Positions 60,589 through 64,000 of a stretch of 64,000 nucleotides of DNA are shown in pieces. This stretch comes from Planctomycetota bacterium (GTDB lineage: Bacteria > Planctomycetota > UBA1135 > GCA-002686595). The stretch spans positions 1-64,000 of the forward strand of contig JAJDEU010000051.1 in the NCBI GenBank assembly GCA_029259635.1, given 5' to 3'. The notes under the pieces were generated by a model, which did not search any database, was not told the origin of the DNA, and was given only the letters and a program-made list of their open reading frames with translations. Positions within the stretch are counted from its first letter, which is position 1; each line of letters begins with the position of its first letter. Position numbers and translations under genes: made by a program.

Positions 60589-62237
60589 CGCACGCGGGTC
60601 GTCGCCCATGCTTTGAGCTCGCCGCGATGGATCTTGGCGTTGTGGCGGACGTCGACGGGGAAGTCCGAGCGGAAGAGCACCTCGCGGAGCTCGACGCGAT
60701 TCGAAAGCTGCGCTTGATGATCGGCGATTTCGCGAGCGAGCGCTGTGCGTTCGCGTCCGCTCGGCGGCTTGACGGGCTCGACCACCAGTACGGGCAACTC
60801 TTCGCCGGGCTCGCCCACACCGACCAAGGCACTGCGCCGAACCGCCGGATGCGTGTTGAAGATGTTCTCCTGCGGAACGGGCAGAACCGTGCCGCTCTCG
60901 GTCTGTAGACGATGCGATTTGCGTCCGTAGAACCACAGGCGGCCTTCGCGGTCGAATTTGCCGATGTCTCCGATGCGGTGCCAGACCGCTTCGCCGTCCG
61001 GGATCTTCGACAGCCGGTTGTGCTCGGGCTCGAACTTGTAAGAGCGAGTGACCGCCGGACCGCGAACGACAATCTCGCCCGCTTCACCCGGCTCGACTTC
61101 GAGCTCGTCCGACCAACTCTCGATTGCATCGTCGGTGATGCGAATCAATCGACAGTCGATGCCCGGCGCGAGCGCGCCGACGCAGGTTCCGGAGCCGGAC
61201 TCGGCCGCCTCACGTCGCTCCAAAATCTCGCGACCCGAGATCGATGCGACCGGAAGAGACTCGGTCGCGCCGTACGGCGTGAACACATCGGCTTCACCTT
61301 CGAGCACTCGGTGGAAACCCTCGACGAGCGCGGGCGGAACCGGAGCGCCGGCGATCAAGACGCGCTTGAGGCTGGGCAGTTTTTCGTTGCGCTCGATCAA
61401 CCACGGAACGACCCGTCGCCAGATCGCGGGCGAGCCGAAGGTTAGAGTCGCGTTGTTCTCAGTGATGGCGCGCGCGATATTTTTCGGCTCGCAGCGACCC
61501 GGGTGCGACGGGTCGATGTCGGGGAACACGCTGGTCATGCCGAGCGCGGTATCGAACAGCGCGAACAGCGGAAAGCAAACGACGTCGACTTCGCCCGGCC
61601 GAAAGTCGTACAGCGCGCGCAGCGCTTCGAGCTGGGCACGGAAGGTCTGGTAGGTGTAGACGACGCCCTTCGCGGGGCCGGTGCTTCCGGACGTGAAGAG
61701 GATGGCTGCTTCGTCATCGAGAGCGGGACTCGCGAGCTCGAAGGGCGCAGCCCCGGCGAGGTTGCGCCCGAGCTTGCCCGAGCGCGGAACCAAGAAGCTT
61801 CTCTTGACGCTTCGAAAGGCACTCCGAAAGACGGAGCGCGCGATTAGTGCGGCTCGAATTCCGACCAGACCGCTCGGCTGAATTCGTTCGACGCACCCGA
61901 GCAGCTGCTTGCGACCCATACCCGGATCGATCAAGACCGGAATGGCGCCGAGCTTGAAGAGCGCGTAGGTGACGGCGATCAGCTCGATGCCCGCTCGGAC
62001 AAACACACACACGCGATCGCCTTGCCCGAACCCGCGTTCGGTAAGCGCGTAGGCCAACGCATCGCTCTCCGTCTCGATGCCCGCAAAGCTAATCTCGCGC
62101 CAATTACCTCCGCGCGCGGGAACTCGAACGGCGATCCCCTTCGGGTTCGCGCTGGCTTGCTCGCGCAAATCGACGGCGACGCTCGGGTTGGCGGGCGGTG
62201 TGCCAAAAACCTCGAAGGGGTCGAGCGCGGGCTTCAC
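60585..62237 (-). CDS. oleC: OleC-like AMP-binding enzyme (beta-lactone synthetase)
   Basis: A 550-aa ANL-family adenylating enzyme, GTG start overlapping oleB. A3 motif LFTSGSTGPAKGVVYT, A5 YGATESLPVAS and A7/A8 region HRIGDIGKFDREGRLWFYGRKSHR are present. The C-terminal Lys is in HNAKIHRGEL. OleC converts beta-hydroxy acids to beta-lactones. Order oleB-oleC-oleD agrees with known ole clusters. Confidence 0.82.
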   Translation of the reverse strand: MKPALDPFEVFGTPPANPSVAVDLREQASANPKGIAVRVPARGGNWREISFAGIETESDALAYALTERGFGQGDRVCVFVRAGIELIAVTYALFKLGAIPVLIDPGMGRKQLLGCVERIQPSGLVGIRAALIARSVFRSAFRSVKRSFLVPRSGKLGRNLAGAAPFELASPALDDEAAILFTSGSTGPAKGVVYTYQTFRAQLEALRALYDFRPGEVDVVCFPLFALFDTALGMTSVFPDIDPSHPGRCEPKNIARAITENNATLTFGSPAIWRRVVPWLIERNEKLPSLKRVLIAGAPVPPALVEGFHRVLEGEADVFTPYGATESLPVASISGREILERREAAESGSGTCVGALAPGIDCRLIRITDDAIESWSDELEVEPGEAGEIVVRGPAVTRSYKFEPEHNRLSKIPDGEAVWHRIGDIGKFDREGRLWFYGRKSHRLQTESGTVLPVPQENIFNTHPAVRRSALVGVGEPGEELPVLVVEPVKPPSGRERTALAREIADHQAQLSNRVELREVLFRSDFPVDVRHNAKIHRGELKAWATTRVR

Positions 62238-63205
62238 TCGCCGCTCTCGGGAGTGTCCTGAAGGAACCGCGAGATCCAGCGCAGGACTTTTGGCCCTTCA
62301 TCTTCGAGAATCCAGTGGCCAGCGTCGGGAACGGTGTGGACGCGAGCCCCTTCGAACCGCCGCTCCCACTCCTCGCGAAACTCCGGCGTAAAGCACCAGT
62401 CGCGATCACCCCAGATGATGCACATGGGCGTGTCCTTGAACTCTCGCAGGGCACCGTCGGTGGCGGCGAGCTCGTCGAAGGAAGGGTGGGAAGGTGCGAG
62501 CGGGATATCGCGCACGAAAGCCATCGTCGCGACGCGGTTGTGCCAGTCGCCGTAAGGAGCGAGATAGCCGCGGCGAACCTCGTCAGTGATGTTCTCGGGG
62601 CGCTCGGTGGCCATCGAGAGAGCGGCCAGCGAGAAGGCGCCAAAGCCGCGCACTGCCAGAGGGCCGACGATGGGCCAGCGACAGACGGAGATGCGCAGCG
62701 GAATCGAGGTCGAGCAAAAGGCCGCCGTGTTCATGACGACGATGCGAGCGATGCGCTCCGGGTGACGGCGAGCGAAGCCCATTCCGATTGCGCCGCCCCA
62801 GTCGTGCAGCACGAGCGTGATGTTCTTGAGGTCGAGCTCAAGGACGAGGCGTTCAATATTGAGCGAGTGCTGTTCGAGTGTGTAGTTGTAGTCCTGCGGC
62901 TTGTCGGAAATCCCACAGCCCATGTGGTCGGGCGCGACGACGCGATAGTGAGTCGAGAGTCCGCTAATTAAGCCGCGGAAATAGAACGACCAGGTCGGGT
63001 TGCCGTGGAGACACAAGACCGGAGCGGCGGTTGGTGAACCCTCGTCGACGTAGTGCATGAACTGCTCGTCGCCTACGTCGAGGAAGTTCGGCTCGAAGGG
63101 GTAGAGCGTGCGGAAGGAGGCGACGAACTCGGCGGCTTCGTCGCGTCGTGCGCGGCTGGCGAACTCTTCGCGAACCGTCGGCGGAGTCGAGGAGGTGGCA
63201 TTCAT
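62234..63205 (-). CDS. oleB: OleB-like alpha/beta hydrolase (beta-lactone decarboxylase)
   Basis: A 323-aa alpha/beta hydrolase of the haloalkane dehalogenase type. HGNPTWSFYFRGLI is the oxyanion and halide-site-like region. Nucleophile D135 in LVLHDWGGAIG, H297 in VPDAGHWILEDEGP. Asp rather than Ser as nucleophile is the OleB/haloalkane dehalogenase signature. OleB turns the beta-lactone into the cis-olefin with loss of CO2. ATG 63205 overlaps the phosphopantetheinyl transferase stop; a longer start at 63271 is less likely. Confidence 0.82.
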   Translation of the reverse strand: MNATSSTPPTVREEFASRARRDEAAEFVASFRTLYPFEPNFLDVGDEQFMHYVDEGSPTAAPVLCLHGNPTWSFYFRGLISGLSTHYRVVAPDHMGCGISDKPQDYNYTLEQHSLNIERLVLELDLKNITLVLHDWGGAIGMGFARRHPERIARIVVMNTAAFCSTSIPLRISVCRWPIVGPLAVRGFGAFSLAALSMATERPENITDEVRRGYLAPYGDWHNRVATMAFVRDIPLAPSHPSFDELAATDGALREFKDTPMCIIWGDRDWCFTPEFREEWERRFEGARVHTVPDAGHWILEDEGPKVLRWISRFLQDTPESGE

Positions 63206-63792
63206 GCGGGCGATTCCTCGAGCTTGACTCGAATGGGCAACACGTCTTCGAGAGAGCAGCTGGAGAGCCAATACTCACCAATTCGTTGAGAGACGACTTC
63301 GTGCCGAGTGCCGTCGAAGTCGAACAGGAGCTGTCCAGCTCCGCTCGATGCGACCAGGCGGCAGCGCGAGATTCCGGTCAGGCCGAGCCCCAACTTTTTT
63401 AAGACGGCTTCTTTGCCGGTCCATAAGAGAACGACTGTCGAGGCGTTCGCATCGTTCGCCGCGCCCAAGAGGGCGAGCTCCTCCCGCGAAGCGCACTCCT
63501 TGGCGGCGCGCAAGCGCGGACGATGAATACACTCCGCGTCGATGCCGATCGGCGCGCGCGAGATCGCGGCGGCGGCAAAGCCCTCGGTGTGCGTCTTCGA
63601 GACGTGCCAGCCCACAGGAGCCTCCGGAGCGCCGAGCGGTGTCGAACTGATCTCAAATGCCGGGGCACCGACTCGCGCGATGGCATCTTGCAGCGCGACT
63701 CTTGAGAGCGAGCGGAGCAGCTCGATGCCCGGCCGGCCGAGCAGGGCGGGTTCGCGCGGAATCGTGACGTAGCTGAGCGCGGCGGAATTCAT
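63202..63792 (-). CDS. 4'-phosphopantetheinyl transferase (Sfp/AcpT-type)
   Basis: A 196-aa enzyme. Motifs: [25 protein letters not shown] (Mg2+ ligands) and [15 protein letters not shown] (W-x3-E-x2-K-x-G-x-G). It charges acyl carrier proteins, including carriers of polyketide and PUFA synthases. ATG 63792 overlaps the stop of the SDR gene (TCATGA); a longer start would extend over that gene. Position next to oleBCD suggests the pathway uses its own carrier protein, probably encoded to the right of the window. Confidence 0.8.
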   Translation of the reverse strand: MNSAALSYVTIPREPALLGRPGIELLRSLSRVALQDAIARVGAPAFEISSTPLGAPEAPVGWHVSKTHTEGFAAAAISRAPIGIDAECIHRPRLRAAKECASREELALLGAANDANASTVVLLWTGKEAVLKKLGLGLTGISRCRLVASSGAGQLLFDFDGTRHEVVSQRIGEYWLSSCSLEDVLPIRVKLEESPA

Positions 63793-64000
63793 GACTCCAC
63801 TCGTGTGGCGCGTTTCACCACGTCGCTGTCGAAATAGTTGACACCCATGCCCGCGTCGGCGACGAGGCCTTGAGCGTTGATGCCGCTCGAGCGCTCGGAC
63901 AAGAGAAAGAGCGCGAGGTCCGCGACTTCGCGCGTTCCGAGCCCGCGCTTTCGCAAGGTGCACGACTCGGCGTAGAGGTAGCTCTCGAGATAGCCCGGAA
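63789..64000 (-). CDS. SDR/enoyl-ACP-reductase-like protein, C-terminal part only
   Basis: The gene runs off the right edge; about 70 C-terminal residues are visible. [20 protein letters not shown] and [14 protein letters not shown] match the C-terminus of FabG/FabI-type SDRs (the usual segment is A-x2-FL-x-SDxxxxITGx2-x-VDGG). It has DAG in place of DGG. Because only the tail is visible, an SDR of other function cannot be excluded. Confidence 0.7.
   Translation of the reverse strand, partial: PGYLESYLYAESCTLRKRGLGTREVADLALFLLSERSSGINAQGLVADAGMGVNYFDSDVVKRATRVES

Noticed and set aside
1-64000. CRISPR arrays, insertion sequences, phage genes, rRNA
   Set aside because: Looked for regular direct repeats, transposase motifs and conserved rRNA stretches; none found.

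Overview
The window is GC-rich, gene-dense bacterial DNA. It most likely comes from a planctomycete or a close relative in the PVC superphylum. The main evidence is: a 79-aa protein at 22389-22628 of the small basic protein family restricted to Planctomycetes, Verrucomicrobia and Chlamydiae; a CRTAC1-type FG-GAP/ASPIC lipoprotein beside TPR proteins; TPR-fused secretins; and a division/cell-wall (dcw) cluster with no ftsQ, ftsA or ftsZ. MurE has the DNPR motif, which predicts meso-diaminopimelate peptidoglycan. The class cannot be resolved from this window.

Layout. 1-1062: a HAD phosphatase with its own terminator. 1063-13542 (all minus strand): two TPR-bearing lipoprotein secretins bracket two periplasmic TPR proteins, an ExbB/TolQ-type proton channel and two ExbD/TolR proteins. 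This looks like a proton-motive-force-coupled envelope machine built around secretins, with no visible GspE/GspF/pilin genes. 14015-16188: a family-4 uracil-DNA glycosylase coupled to the tRNA methylthiotransferase MtaB. 16204-16589: an intergenic region with a perfect 28-bp inverted repeat around 109 bp. 16590-22125: TPR lipoprotein, TPR protein, FG-GAP/ASPIC lipoprotein and a membrane-anchored SPOR-like protein. 22389-25460: small basic protein, QueE, Der and a small lipoprotein. 25716-40746: a surface-polysaccharide locus with a Wzm/Wzt-type ABC exporter, two GT2 enzymes, four GT4 enzymes, a PIG-L deacetylase, a PIG-L/GT2 fusion and a hybrid histidine kinase. 40853-41581: an acidic-tailed zinc-ribbon protein.

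42033-56504 is the dcw cluster: mraZ, rsmH, an ftsL-like small gene, ftsI, murE, murF, mraY, ftsW, a LysM protein, a small secreted protein, murG, murC, murB. Most genes overlap by 1-4 bases. murD, ddl, ftsQ, ftsA and ftsZ are absent; thrS (lacking the TGS domain) and a class-I glutamine amidotransferase follow. 59533-64000 (minus strand) is an olefin-biosynthesis cluster: a partial SDR/enoyl-reductase-like gene, a phosphopantetheinyl transferase, oleB, oleC and oleD, all coupled by 4-base ATGA or GTGA overlaps. oleA is not in the window. A 111-bp near-perfect palindrome lies between the convergent amidotransferase and oleD and contains both stop codons.

No rRNA, tRNA, CRISPR array, transposase or phage gene was found. 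Functions are assigned from motifs read in the translations. Start codons are often uncertain because many genes start with GTG or TTG and Shine-Dalgarno sequences are weak.
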